NCBI GenBank assembly: GCA_039545355.1
Contig: BCJJ01000024.1
Coordinates: forward strand, 496,001-560,000
DNA length: 64,000 bases
From: Trichosporon coremiiforme
Lineage: Eukaryota > Basidiomycota > Tremellomycetes > Trichosporonales > Trichosporonaceae
Reading direction: 5' to 3'
Both the position numbers and the translations under genes were made by a program. Below the pieces are notes generated by a model. The model saw only the letters and a list, made by a program, of their open reading frames with translations. It was not told the DNA's origin and ran no database searches. Below, in pieces: positions 9,423 to 20,300 of this stretch. Each line of letters opens with the position of its first letter. The stretch's first letter is position 1.

Positions 9423-12143
9423 ATGCGCTGGCCGGTCGCCTATCTATGCCTCCTGGGCTGGGCGACTCTCGCCGCAGCAAAGCCCAGCTTAGTCACTCCT
9501 CCGCAGTCCCAACTCCCGCCCGTCGCCCGCGTCGGCGAAGACTTTGTGTGGGACATCCTCCCCGGCTCCTTCACGTCTTCGACCCCGATTCAGTACTCTG
9601 TCGACGGCCTGCCCTCATGGCTCAACTTTTCTTCGCCTGTCACCACCTTCTCCGGAAATCCTTCGGCCCAGGATGTCGGACAATACAACTTCACTCTGAA
9701 CGCCAATGATGGCAACGGCACGACTAGCACGAACATCAACCTGATCGTCTCTGACGAGCCTGCGCCTCAAGTCGGCATGGCCTTCTCCTCCCAGCTCCAG
9801 GATCCCTCGTCCCGCCAGCTCGCCAGTGTCCAGATCATGGCTAACAACCAAGGCGTCACTGTGCCTCCCCGCTGGTCCTTCTCCCTCGGCTGGAACGGCA
9901 ACACGTTCAAGCGTGCCGAGGGTGGCAAGCGCCTGTTTTACGATGCCAGGCTCAAGAGTGGACAGCCCCTGCCGCAGTGGCTCGAGTTCTCGAACAGCAC
10001 GTTCACGTTCAACGGTGTCGCACCCGCCAGCGGTGTCTTCCCCATCGTTGTCACGGGCACCGACTTCTGGGGCTACAAGGCTGCCACGTCCGAGTTCCTC
10101 CTTGCTGTGGGTGGGGGTGACGCCGTAGAGCTCGCCGGTCAGTGGCAGCCGATCAACACAGTCGCCCGTTCCAAGGTTGACTACAAGATCGACACCTCCA
10201 TCGTGACTGTCGGCGGCAAGAGCGTCGATGCCGGCGCACTCAAGGTGAACGCTCTCCTGAACAACTTCCACTGGCTCTCTTTCGATAACAAAACGAACAC
10301 TATTTCTGGCACGACTCCGGATGACCTTGTCAACGGTACTGTCGTCCCCATGGACCTTCCGATCGGCCTCGCGTCTGTCAACGCCTCCAACACTCTCAGT
10401 TACCTGGCCTACACCAAGCTCAATATCCTGCCCTACTTTTTTACAAACTTCACTCTGCCCAACGGCAAGGCGGCTGTCAACGAGACCTTCGCCTACAACC
10501 TGAGCCCCTACATTGCCGCCAACTCTCCTTCGATCAATGCGACTGTCATTCCCGCCGAGGCCGCCAAGTGGCTGACCTACTATTACGAGAACCGCACCCT
10601 CGTCGGTACTCCCCCGGGAAACATCACCTACAACTCGATCAATCTCACCTTCATGGGCACCGTCAACAACGTCGCCGCGACGACGCAGGTCTTCATCCCC
10701 ATCGATGGCGTCCAGCAGCCGCCCCAGACCAACAGCTCTGCCCCCGTTCCCAACGGTAAGGTGGGCAAGAGGTCGAACAAGGCTGTTATCATCGGCTGCG
10801 TCGTCGGCATTGTCGGCGGCCTGCTCGTTCTCGGCCTGCTTGCCTTCCTCTTCTTCTGCTGCCACAGGAAACGCAAGAACCAGAAGCGCGTGTCCTTCTC
10901 CAGTAAGGCGGATTTGGACCCGTTCGCGAAGCGCGAGCGTGCGCAAGGTACCCCCTCGACCCTGGTTGCAACTCCCGAGGCGAAGAAGAAGCTTGACGAC
11001 AGCTCGATCTCCTCTGGCACGACCGCTCAAAGCACGCCTCTCGCGACACCGTTGATGCCGCGCTTTGGTGGTATCGGCATGGTTGACGGACACGATGACG
11101 CGGCCGAGATGGACGACAAGGTCGAGGCACTGAAGACGCGTGACGACTCGCACGGCTCGTCGTTCGTTGGCCAGGGCGAGATGATCGGCTCTGTCGACCC
11201 TAACGCCTCGCTGAACCAGACGCCCAAGATGACGAAGACAACCGCGGCCGGCGCAACTGCCGCCGCCGCTGCCGCCGCGGCTGCTGTGACCAAGGTGCCC
11301 AAGTCTGCGTCTGGACAATCCGCCCCCCGCCCCAGCCGCCGCACGTTTAGTGGCGAGTCTCTGGCGAGCTGGGAGAGCCAGCCGTCATTCCACTGGTCGG
11401 ACGAGTCCAACTACCTTGCTCCCATGGCTCTGCCGTCGGACGGCGTCCCGTCCACGGCGAACAACTCGGTCGTCAACACGTCTGTTATTCACGGCGTACC
11501 GATCCCGGGCTCGGAGACCGCCGACATGCTCGCTGCAGGCGACGTCGCGCGCTCCCCTGCCGGACCGATACCCCGCCCGCTTCCGGGATTCTACCCCAAG
11601 TTCCCGCGACACATTGCGCCCGGACAGCCGGCGCCCTTCATTTCGTCTGACAACTTGCCGTCGATCGACTTCTCCGAGTTCCGCGACGACACTTCGCGAT
11701 CCCTTAATTCTAATTCGTTTGCGGACTCTGGCTCGCCGATCAACTCGGCGAACTTCTTCCCGAGCCGGAGCACCAACGCTTTGTCCTCGGGCGAGGTGCT
11801 GTACTCGGGCGCTTTCACGTCTGGCGGGTACCTGTCATCTGACGAGCCTGTAATTCAGACCGCTCAGCGACAGAGCCTCGAGGCGCAGTGCTCGACGATT
11901 GTCGAAGTCGCGCCCAGCTCAGTTGTGACGCCGCCGTACATGGCCTCCAGTAACGTGCCGTCTCCTCCTACTCCTCACATCCCCTCGCCGCTGTCGGCGG
12001 AGAAGCAGCGCAACACGCAACGTCGCGTGTCGTCGCAGCGTCGCCCACCGGCGGAGCGCACCAACTCGACGCGCGAGCACATTGTTGGTGACGCGCCCGT
12101 CGAGGCGGCCGACGACGGCTACTGGACGACCGACGAGGCTTAG
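9423..12143 (+). CDS. Axl2-like cadherin-domain single-pass membrane protein
   Basis: Uninterrupted 906-codon ORF. The N-terminus MRWPVAYLCLLGWATLAAAK is a clear signal peptide. The lumenal/extracellular part, to about residue 450, contains dystroglycan/cadherin-like (CADG) repeats, recognisable by phrases such as LPSWLNFSS...FSGNPS, LPQWLEFSNSTFTFNGVAP and FHWLSFDNKTNTISGTTP, and has many N-glycosylation sequons. A hydrophobic segment at about residues 454-476 (IIGCVVGIVGGLLVLGLLAF) is followed by CCHRKRKN, the positive cytoplasmic side. The roughly 430-residue tail is disordered, rich in Ser/Pro, with a poly-Ala run near residues 605-625. This is the architecture of yeast Axl2/Bud10, a bud-site and polarity landmark; the function here is inferred from architecture only. 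The TAG at 12141-12143 is followed by 44 more open codons in the same frame. Confidence 0.8.
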   Translation: MRWPVAYLCLLGWATLAAAKPSLVTPPQSQLPPVARVGEDFVWDILPGSFTSSTPIQYSVDGLPSWLNFSSPVTTFSGNPSAQDVGQYNFTLNANDGNGTTSTNINLIVSDEPAPQVGMAFSSQLQDPSSRQLASVQIMANNQGVTVPPRWSFSLGWNGNTFKRAEGGKRLFYDARLKSGQPLPQWLEFSNSTFTFNGVAPASGVFPIVVTGTDFWGYKAATSEFLLAVGGGDAVELAGQWQPINTVARSKVDYKIDTSIVTVGGKSVDAGALKVNALLNNFHWLSFDNKTNTISGTTPDDLVNGTVVPMDLPIGLASVNASNTLSYLAYTKLNILPYFFTNFTLPNGKAAVNETFAYNLSPYIAANSPSINATVIPAEAAKWLTYYYENRTLVGTPPGNITYNSINLTFMGTVNNVAATTQVFIPIDGVQQPPQTNSSAPVPNGKVGKRSNKAVIIGCVVGIVGGLLVLGLLAFLFFCCHRKRKNQKRVSFSSKADLDPFAKRERAQGTPSTLVATPEAKKKLDDSSISSGTTAQSTPLATPLMPRFGGIGMVDGHDDAAEMDDKVEALKTRDDSHGSSFVGQGEMIGSVDPNASLNQTPKMTKTTAAGATAAAAAAAAAVTKVPKSASGQSAPRPSRRTFSGESLASWESQPSFHWSDESNYLAPMALPSDGVPSTANNSVVNTSVIHGVPIPGSETADMLAAGDVARSPAGPIPRPLPGFYPKFPRHIAPGQPAPFISSDNLPSIDFSEFRDDTSRSLNSNSFADSGSPINSANFFPSRSTNALSSGEVLYSGAFTSGGYLSSDEPVIQTAQRQSLEAQCSTIVEVAPSSVVTPPYMASSNVPSPPTPHIPSPLSAEKQRNTQRRVSSQRRPPAERTNSTREHIVGDAPVEAADDGYWTTDEA

Positions 12144-12278
12144 GAGTCCTCACCCTCGTCCAAGGGCAAGCGCGTGCGGTTTTCACTCGGCACGCGCCCA
12201 GACGGGATCGCCGTGCTCGACCCGGTCTTTGTGGTGGATTACCCGCGAACACCCCCGAGAACCTACTTGCGTGTCTAA
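12144..12278 (+). other. In-frame open extension after the Axl2-like TAG stop
   Basis: Reading on from the TAG in the same frame gives 44 codons before TAA at 12276-12278. The third positions are mostly G or C, as in the upstream gene, and the peptide includes SSKGKRVRFSLGTRPDG and DPVFVVDYPRTPP. KRVRF fits the RVxF docking motif of protein phosphatase 1. It could be a readthrough extension, the remnant of a formerly longer tail, a tail joined by a cryptic in-frame intron, or the effect of a base error. The context TAG-G is not a known strong readthrough context. Confidence 0.45.
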
Positions 12279-12773
12279 GGCGACGAAATCGTCAAAGACC
12301 GTCAGGTCGCTTGCCCTCCACACACTGTAGACGTCCGCTACTGCGGGCACTTTTCCTTTTCTGATTAACGGACACTCATCATCCATAGACACACTCCACA
12401 CTCCTTGCATTGAACCAGAACGGGCTGTATCCTAGGTATAATAGAATGTAACATATGTGCCTGCGCAAAGATGGGTCGAGTGAGGCGTTGTGTGCAAAGT
12501 CAGCCGCGGTTCGAAGCTGAGCACAGAGTTTTGAGTGAGACTGAATGGTTGGGTGCCCTGGGTGGGCAATGACGCGATCCGGAGCCGGTCGGTTCCTGAA
12601 CCATCGCCGGGAATACGTACGAAATCGCGGCGAGCCCCCGGCGTATCGGCCCCCATTAAACCAAGGCACTCAACTTTCTTGCCCCTCTCTGCCAAACGCT
12701 CCGGTATCTCGGCCTCACCCCAGCCTCCCCCCTCGTACCCCGCCCAGACGCGTCCTATATCTCGGTCCCTGCC
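12279..12773. other. Intergenic, promoter of the Ara2-like gene
   Basis: No credible gene. The last 100 bp before the ATG are C/T-rich, typical of a leader in this window. Confidence 0.5.
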
Positions 12774-14189
12774 ATGTCTGCATCCTCAAGACCGCCCAAC
12801 ATCAAAATGGACCTGGCTCCGAACCACCCGCACCAGCCCGAGGAGCCTATCCCCGCCTTCCCCGCCGATGTCGACGTTCCTGCCCTTGACCCGAGTCTGA
12901 AGCTGCCCCCCAAGGAGGGGGAGTACAGCGACCTGCTGCTCGGTTGTGCGACCTTTGGATACGGCGTTTACGAGAGCAAGGAGCACGTCCGCACGAACGA
13001 GCCGCTCAAGATTGTCAAGACTGCGCTTGACGCGGGCATCAACGGATTCGATACCTGTGAGTGATGCCTTGGGAATTGGGCGGAGCTGGGAGAAACTGCA
13101 AACGCGGAGGAACGATGCCCCGCACGAGGACGGATGGCTTACATGAAGGCTCTTCCTCAGCACTGGCCGTCGCTGGAAGTGGGGGGGAGGCACGGAGGAG
13201 GGGAAAGCGCAGAGAGCAGCCAGCTGACACGTCCAGCTCCCCACTACCACCCCTCAGAGACGATTCTGGGCCACGCCCTCGCCTCCCTGCGCGACCAGTA
13301 CCCGCGCGAGAGCTACAAACTCCTAACCAAGGCGGGCAAGTACGGCCCCCGTCTCAAGGACCACGTCTACACTCCCGACGTGATCCGCGCGTCGGTCGAG
13401 CGCTCCCTCCGCCGCCTCCAGACCACCTACCTCGACGTGGTGTACCTGCACGACTGCGAGTTCCTGTCCTCGTTCCCCTTCCCGATGCCGGCGGGGGACC
13501 ACTCGCTGGCTTTGTCTTCCGAAGCGGAAGCGTGGGGGTTGGTGGAGCCCTACAACCCAAGGGGGGAGGGGGACGAGCAGGTCCTCGCCGCGTTCCAGGA
13601 ATTGCGCAAGTTGCAGAAGGAAGGCAAGGTGCGCGCGTGTGGATTGGCGGGATACCCGCTCCCCACACTGCTGCGATTCTGCCGCATGATCAAGGCACAG
13701 ACTGGGGAGAGCGTGGACGTCGTGCAGAACTATTCCCACTTCACGCTCCAGAACTCGGCGCTCGAAGCGTACCTTCCCGCCTTCACGTCTGCGGGCGTGA
13801 AGCAGGTCATTAACGCGGCTCCGCTCTCCATGGGTCTGCTGACGACGGCGGGGCCGCCGAACTGGCATCCGGCCGTGTTCGTCGACCACCTGCGCGACAG
13901 CGCGCGCGAGGCCGCTGACCTCTGCAAGAGGGCCGGAGGCAGTATTGAAGAGGAAGGACTGAGGTTTGGATACAAGCGCCTTACTATGGGTGAGAAGGAT
14001 GAGAAGGTCGTGCCCTGCGTTATTGGGTGTACGACAAGGGAGCAGCTGATCCAGACGCTGGAGACGTTCAAAAGGGTCCGTGAGGGCCAGGAGAGCAGCG
14101 AGCTTGGAGCCAAGGTCCAGGGGTTGTTGAAGGAGAGGGGAGCGTCGGGTGTTAGCTGGCAGAAACCGGCGCCGGAGGAGATGATTTGA
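12774..14189 (+). CDS. Aldo/keto reductase, Ara2-like (D-arabinose dehydrogenase type)
   Basis: Exons 12774-13056 and 13237-14189 give 411 residues; the 180 nt intron (GTGAGT...TCCAG) splits a Ser codon inside the conserved FDTSPHYHPSE. The AKR tetrad is visible: D93 and Y98 (FDTSPHY), K126 (LLTKAGKYG) and H166 (VYLHDCE). The (alpha/beta)8 fold is complete. The sequence GINGFDTSPHYHPSE...LGHAL and the middle block VYLHDCE...VEP resemble yeast Ara2, which oxidises D-arabinose to the lactone used for D-erythroascorbate, an antioxidant. Substrate and cofactor here are inferred. A second in-frame Met twelve codons in (MDLAPNHP) could also be the start. The protein probably acts in the cytosol because no targeting signal is seen. 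Confidence 0.82.
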
Positions 14190-14374
14190 GAGTAGTACCG
14201 AGTAGACCGAGGATCGATATAATGACCCTGTTCATAAAATTGTTTGTAGACCTGTCATAGACCCGATGAGATGATCAGCAGTGCACAAAGCCGTCTCAGT
14301 GTATCACTATTCATATGGATAAGCTACAACCCGCACCTCGACTCTATGATGTTACAACCTGCCCTGCGAGATCA

Positions 14375-15587
14375 CTACACCTCCTCCAGGATATCCACCA
14401 GGTCCTCATCCAGGTCCTCTCTCCTCTTCTGCGCCGCCCTCCTGTCATTCTCATCCAACTCCCCCGTCCTAGGCATCTTGCAATGCTTGACTCTATCCTC
14501 CGCACTCCCCTCAAGCGCGTAGAGCATGTTCTCCCCACCCCTGCGTTCGCGGCACCGATGCCGCATCACCACGGCAAACACGGCGCGCGCATTCTCCGGC
14601 CGCGCGTACCAGTCCTCGACCAGCGTGTCTGCTCCAAAAACCAACGCAGGTTTTGGCCGCTCCCCCGCCCGGCTCGCCCAGTCCCCCATGCCCCCCTCGC
14701 CGACGGTGAGGGGCGTCGCGGAACGGCCGGACCGCTTCTTCCATGCCGCCATGGCTTCTCGCCACCCTCGGGGCAGGTGGAAGACGGACGACAGCACGGT
14801 GTGCGCGCGCACGAAGGCGTCTAAACTCGCCGTTGCTGAGCGGGAGAGCTGCGCCTCCAGCGTCGGGTGCAGAGCCAGCGCGGAGACGAGGTTGGACACG
14901 TAGATCTCGAGTGGGGGGTGCATGTGTGTCGGGATGAGGAGGGAGCGGACGTCCGCCACATATGCCGGGTCCAGGAGGGGATGCACGCCGAGCGCCGCGG
15001 GTGGCGGGGTCGGGTTCGGCAGCGTCGCCATCCGGATCGAGCACGCGAAGAGGTCCAGCTGGATGTCAGTTCAATCAGCGGCGTAAGCTCACGAGCCACG
15101 GCGCGAAATCGTCATAGTCCTCGTCGCGGACCCAGACGAGCAGCGCGTCGTTCCGCTGCACTTCTCGGCGTAACTTGATCGCGACGGGGGAACTGGCATT
15201 CTCGAGCCCCGTGACGACGCAGGCCTGCGCGCCGCTCAGCGACACAGACGACGCCGTACTGTGTGCATTCAGGTGCAGGAGTTTCGTTGGGAACCCAAAC
15301 ACGCTCTCGCATAACTGTCGTCAGCTTGTGTTGGACGGGCAGCTCACGGTCACGGCTTGCCGGGCTGCACGGGTGATGGCGCCCCCTGGCCGCCGACTCG
15401 AGGACACGTCCACGTCGAGAATGATGCCGCCCCCGCCCCCGCCCCAGCCCCGGTTCATCAACGTCATGAGCCAGAGAGCGAGCAATGTCCCGTCTGGGGC
15501 CCAGCCTTGCAGCTCTGGCTGGCGGGAGAGGTACGCGGCCAACTCGGAGACATAGTTCGGAATTCCTGGAGAGGGGATCTCCTCCAT
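14375..15587 (-). CDS. Mtc2-like / Mg-chelatase-lid-like protein
   Basis: Exons 15587-15348, 15314-15093 and 15058-14375 give 381 residues. Both introns are extremely short (33 and 34 nt), start GTGAGC, contain CTGAC and end CAG; both sit in phase 0. Seen in sequence: MEEIPSPGIPNYVSELAAYL at the start, TLLALWLMTLMN, and in the second half LEIYVSNLVSALALHP, which looks like the helical AAA-lid seen in magnesium-chelatase/MCM-like proteins. The C-terminus is acidic (EDLDEDLVDILEEV). The length and layout fit yeast Mtc2 (maintenance of telomere capping 2), but Walker motifs are not obvious, so the family call is tentative and the role unknown. The start was chosen as the first ATG of the first coding exon. 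Confidence 0.62.
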
Positions 15588-16056
15588 TCTGCTCGAGTCG
15601 TGATGCCGAGATTCCGCTGATGTTCTGGTCGTTGTACGTTGGCTGGTGTCGATTGAAGGGTTCCGGACGCCGTGGGGCTGGAGGGAGTCGCAGGACCGTT
15701 GGAAGAACAACGAGACGCCCTCGGGAAGATGTTGAAAGGGGACGCAGACAGGTGGGTCGTCGGATCGAAAGAAGTTGCAACAGCAGATCGGTCCACGAGG
15801 CTCTCAACTTCTTCGATGGTGCTCCGGCCCTCGTTAGCGTCATCTCTCGTGCCGTGCGGTGGCGACTGTAGGCCAGGCACGGCGATCGCCTGGCGGGGTC
15901 ATATTGTTGTTGCCAGTCAACTCACCTCCACTTGCGACCTCCACCTTCCCTGTCCGCCCTTCGCTGTCCCTCGCTGATCCAGACGTCCCTCAACCAAGTG
16001 TGCTTTCAGCGTTGTCCACATCGTCACACTGGACACCCGCCAGTCTGCGCACGACC
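15588..16056. promoter_or_regulatory. Divergent intergenic region Mtc2-like / REX4
   Basis: These 469 bp lie between two outward-pointing start codons. No ORF in it resembles a protein family. It must contain both promoters; no TATA box or recognised operator was found. Confidence 0.5.
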
Positions 16057-16883
16057 ATGGTCCAGCTGCCTCCTTTGGAGCGCTACGTCGCCATCGGTGA
16101 ATCCATCCCTGGTGTAGCGGGGGTTATCAGAGCTGGGGGGCGGACGGAGGTCCAAAGCTGACAACAGACTGCGAGATGGTGCTGACAACGAAACACCAGC
16201 TGGCACGGTGAGCTGTTTCTTCAAGAGGTCTAGCTGACACCAGCATCGCGCTCGTCGACCACCAGTGCGAGGTCCTGTACCACTCCTATGTCTTCGTCCA
16301 CCCTCAGAACGTGAGGGACTACCAGACCAAATGTAAGCTACTCTGGCATTGTTGTCCAGCTAACGAACAGACAGCGGGATCCGGGCAAAGGACCTGGAAG
16401 GCGGTGAGCTTTCACGAAAGCAAGAAGTGTCCCCAATGTGAGCTGACATCCAGCCCCGACGTTCGAGCAGGTCATCACGACCGTCCTCCCCCTGCTGAAG
16501 GACAAGATCCTGGTCGGCCACGCGCTCTTCAACGACCTCCAGGTGCTGGGGCACAGGCACACGTACGAGGACGTCCGCGACACGGCGCTGTACTATCCTC
16601 TCCGTACCCGGGTCGGGTGCACGCAGGACGGCGTCTTCCCTCCCCTGAAGGCGCTCGCGAAGGAGGTGCTCGGGGGCGAGATCCAGGAGGGAGAGCACGA
16701 CCCGGTATGTCTGTGAGGGGAATCAGCTAGCGGAACGAGGTCTACGTGGTAGCTGACGATCAGGTGCAGGACGCTCGCGCCACGATGGGCGTCTTCCTCG
16801 CCGTGCGCGAGGAGTATGAGGCTATGCTCACTCGAGGGGGCGACATCGCGCCGATTCCTGAGTACGCTTGCAAGACTGCGTGA
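16057..16883 (+). CDS. REX4: RNA exonuclease 4 (DEDDh 3'-5' exonuclease)
   Basis: Six exons: 16057-16096, 16168-16207, 16244-16332, 16371-16403, 16454-16704 and 16764-16883, total 573 nt or 190 residues. The join of exons 1 and 2 creates the signature RYVAIDCEMV (exonuclease motif I, D14 and E16). Further motifs are KYSGIRAKDL, VGHALFNDLQVL (motif II) and VQDARATMGVF (motif III, DARA). Rex4/ISG20L2 proteins trim rRNA precursors in the nucleolus, and this protein is the compact nuclease core without the N-terminal basic extension many fungal orthologues have. Introns of 36-71 nt end with CTGAC or CTAAC just before CAG. The acceptor of the last exon could also be six bases downstream. Stop at 16881-16883. 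Confidence 0.85.
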
Positions 16884-17355
16884 GCTGACGAGCAGTTCAT
16901 ACGCCAGGTGGTATTGGTGATTCGAGCTTCCCTCGACAGTTAGTTGATCGACGCTTCGTGAACTGATACCAGGCCAGACATGCGCCTCAAGACGGCATGC
17001 CCATCCAGCTCATCAGGAACTCGCTCTGGTCACATATCCCGTCATTGCCTATACCCCACCTGCGTTTAACAGGTTTATCTGCGATATCAACTGACGGCAG
17101 CAACCCTATTTTCCTCCGATGGTCCGATACCTCTTGTGGTCCACAGCTGACAAGCAGCCCAGTTCGTTCTTCAGGATGCATATTCGCTATACGTTTGTTT
17201 CTTAAACTACTTGGCTTCTTTCTTTTCGTTCTTCAAAGAGCTTTGATTCTAGAACCGCGAGACATTAGCTGCCACATCATTACAGTGGCAAGATTAGGGA
17301 CTCGTCGCCGTAAGGATTGGAGAGTTGGGAAGGAGTGTGTAAGCCGAGGAAACGC
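16884..17355. other. Convergent intergenic region
   Basis: 472 bp of 3' flanking DNA between REX4 and the next gene on the minus strand. It is more AT-rich than the coding regions (for example gtttcttaaactacttgg near 17199), as expected for 3' UTRs. No gene seen. Confidence 0.5.
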
Positions 17356-20300
17356 CTAGTACGTTGATCCGTGGCCGGTCGCGCCCTCGCCGCGCTTGAT
17401 CGCCTCGCCCTCAAGCACCTTGGCCTCGTCGTGCGACATCTTGCCGCTCATCACCTTCATCTCGCCCTTGATCTTGGCCATGAACCCGACCTTGCCCTTC
17501 TTGCCGCTACCGGTCGAGCCGACGCTCTCGTTGCGGCTGTGGCCAGTCGCACCAGTCGCACCAGTGGCGGTCGTGTCGTGCGTGCCAGTGGTTCCAGTAG
17601 TACCGGTAGTACCGGTGGTCCCGGTGGTGCGGGCGGTACCAGTGTTGGCGGCAGTGGTGCCGGTCGTGGCGTCGTGATGTCCGGCAGCAGCAACGGTGGC
17701 GGCGGTTCCGGTGGTGCCAGTGGTGCCCGCGGTGGTGGAGCCGGGAGTGCGGCCGTGAGCCGCGTCCTTGACGCCCTCCTTCACGTCACGGGTGGTGGAG
17801 CCAGTGTTGTGGCCCGTGCCGGGGGTACCGCCGGTGGTCGTGCCGGTACCGGTGGTACCAGTGGTGCCAGTGGTGCCAGTGGCTGTACCGGGGGTAGAGC
17901 CGACGTGGGTCTCCTTGACGGGGCTCGAGGCGGTACCAGTGGTGGCCGTCGTGCCCGTGGTGCCAGTGGTTCCAGTAGTGCCAGCGACACCAGTAGCACC
18001 AGGCTTCTGGCCATGGGCGACGTCGCGGCCAGCAGCCTTGACGTCTTGGGTCGTGGAGCCCGTCGCGTGGCCGGTGCCCGGGGTGGAGCGGGTGCCAGCG
18101 ACTCCACCGGTACCGGGACCAGCGCCGACGGCGGCGGCATCGGCAGCGGTCTCGGAAGTGCGGTGCGTCGAGTCGTAGTGGCCCGCGCCGAGACCGGCGG
18201 CGACGGCGGCAGAGATGCCGGGCTGACCGGCGGTGGTTCCGGTGGTTCCGGTGGTTCCGGTGGTTCCGGTGGTTCCGGTGGTACCGGTGGTTCCGGTGGT
18301 GCCAGTGGTGGTGCTGGGGTGACCGGTAGTGGTGCCAGTCGTTCCAGTAGTGGTGCTGGGGTGGCCGGTAGTAGTACCAGTAGTTCCAGTGGCGCCCGTA
18401 GTACCCGTGTGGCCAGAGGTAGTGCCGGCCGTTCCAGTGTGGCCGGTGGTACCAGCATGGCCAGAAGTAGCGCCAGTGGTGCCGGTGTGGCCAGTGTAAG
18501 TGTGGCCAGCAGTCGTATCAGCGCGGCCAGCGGGGCCAGTACCGGAGTGGGAGTAGGGGTACGAGGCATCTCTCGGGTGGCCGGGCCGCTCCGTGGCAAC
18601 CCAGGCGCCAGCGGACGCGACGCTCGCATCAGTGATGGGAGGGTTGTGTCCGGGCGAGCCGTGGTTGTGCCACTCGTCGGTGGTGTCCTTCTGCTTCTTG
18701 TCCTTGTCATGGTGGTGGTGGTGGAAGAGGCCGTGGTGCTTGTGGTGGCCGGCCGCGGCGCCAGCTGCAGCACCGCCAGCAGCACCGACACCGGCAGCGG
18801 TGCCAGTGTCGAAGTGGCCGCCGCCGGCACGCCTCTCCTTCTCAGCGAGTGCAGCCCACTCCTGCTCCGTCATGACGAGCGTGCCATCGGGCGTGCGGTG
18901 GGTCTGGGCGCCCTCAGCCCACTCCTCGCGCTCCTTGGCGACGTCGGCGTTGGTCGCCTCGGCACCGACAGGAACGGCATCCTTGGCGGCACCAGTACCG
19001 CCCGAGGCGAGAATGGCAGTGTCAACACCACCGGCGTCGGGGTGGTGGTGCGCGCGCGTAGCCATGGAGGCAGGCACGTCAGTGAAGCCGGGGATGTCGT
19101 CGACCATCGCGTCCGACTCCGAGGCGATGAAGCGTTCGGCGCCATCGCGAGGCTTGCCCGCCGAGGGAATCTCGGCCTCGCGGCTGCGGTAGCGCTCGAC
19201 GGCGGCGCTGTCGCGAGTCGAGGTGTGCGTCAGCTGAGGGTCGCGAGACTTGCTGTGGAACAGGCCGCCGGCGTGCGACGCGTGCGACTGAGTGTGCGAC
19301 AAGTCCTGGCCGTGCGTCTGCGACTTCGTCTGCGACAGGTCCTGGCCCTGCCGGTTGCGGTGGCCGGCGGCATAGCCGGCAGCACCGCCAGCGGCGGCAC
19401 CGGCGGCAGCACCGACAGCAGTGCCCTCGGTCTTGCCGGCGTGGTAGCGGTCGCGCTGGCTGGCAGTGCCAGAAGACGTGACACCGCTGTTGTCGGCGGG
19501 CACACCGCGCTGATCAGAGGCGACAGCGGAGGTGGTGCCAGGGTGAGTGCCGGTGGCACCCGAGGTGCTGTGAGTACCAGTGGTGCCAGTGGAGCCAGTA
19601 GTGGTTCCAGTGGTGTTGCTGGGGTGCGAGCCAGTACCAGTGGTGCCAGCGACACCAGTGCCCGTGGTACCGGTGGTACCCGTAGTACTGGGATGGGTGT
19701 TGTGGGTCGAGTCGTAGTGACCAGCGCCCAGGCCCGCGGCGACGGGGGCGGACACGCCGGAGCTGCCAGTGCCAGTGGTTCCAGTGGTTCGAGTAGCTCC
19801 GGTGGTTCCAGTAGTTCCAGTGGTACCAGTAGTTCCAGTGTTACCGGTAGTTCCAGTGGTGCCGGTGGTACCTGAGGCACTCGTGGTTCCAGTGGTGACG
19901 CGCTGGCCAGTCTGGCCAGTCTGACCAGTAGCGCCAGCGATACCGCTGCCCTGCTGGGTGCCGGTAGTGTCGCCGGTACCGAAGGTGCCGCGGCGGGGGT
20001 CGTCGCTGTCGCGCGTGCGCGAGTGGCCGTCGTCGTTCACGACAGCAGTGTTGGACGCAGTGCGGTCGCTCTCAGTGAGATGGGTCTTGTGCAGCTGAGA
20101 CGCGACGCCAGCGACGCCAGCTCCGACGGCTCCGCCCGCGACACCAGCGCCGGTAGCGGTCTTCCAGGCGGCACCCTCGCGGGCGCCAGTGGGGTCGTGC
20201 TCCTGGTACTCGCGCGAGTCCTCCCAGACGTCGTTAGACTCCTGGCGCGTGGGGACGCGAGAAGCAGACTGAGAGGGCGTGATGTTGTCGCCGCCAGTGG

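Noticed and set aside
9615..11318. 567-codon antisense frame across the Axl2-like gene
   Set aside because: Arg/Gly/Val-rich reverse frame of a GC-rich gene without domains.
17371..19875. 834-codon open frame on the plus strand opposite repeat protein A
   Set aside because: It is the antisense shadow of GGT/ACC-type repeats; the minus frame has the intron, start and non-repetitive ends, while the plus frame is only Gly/Ser low complexity.
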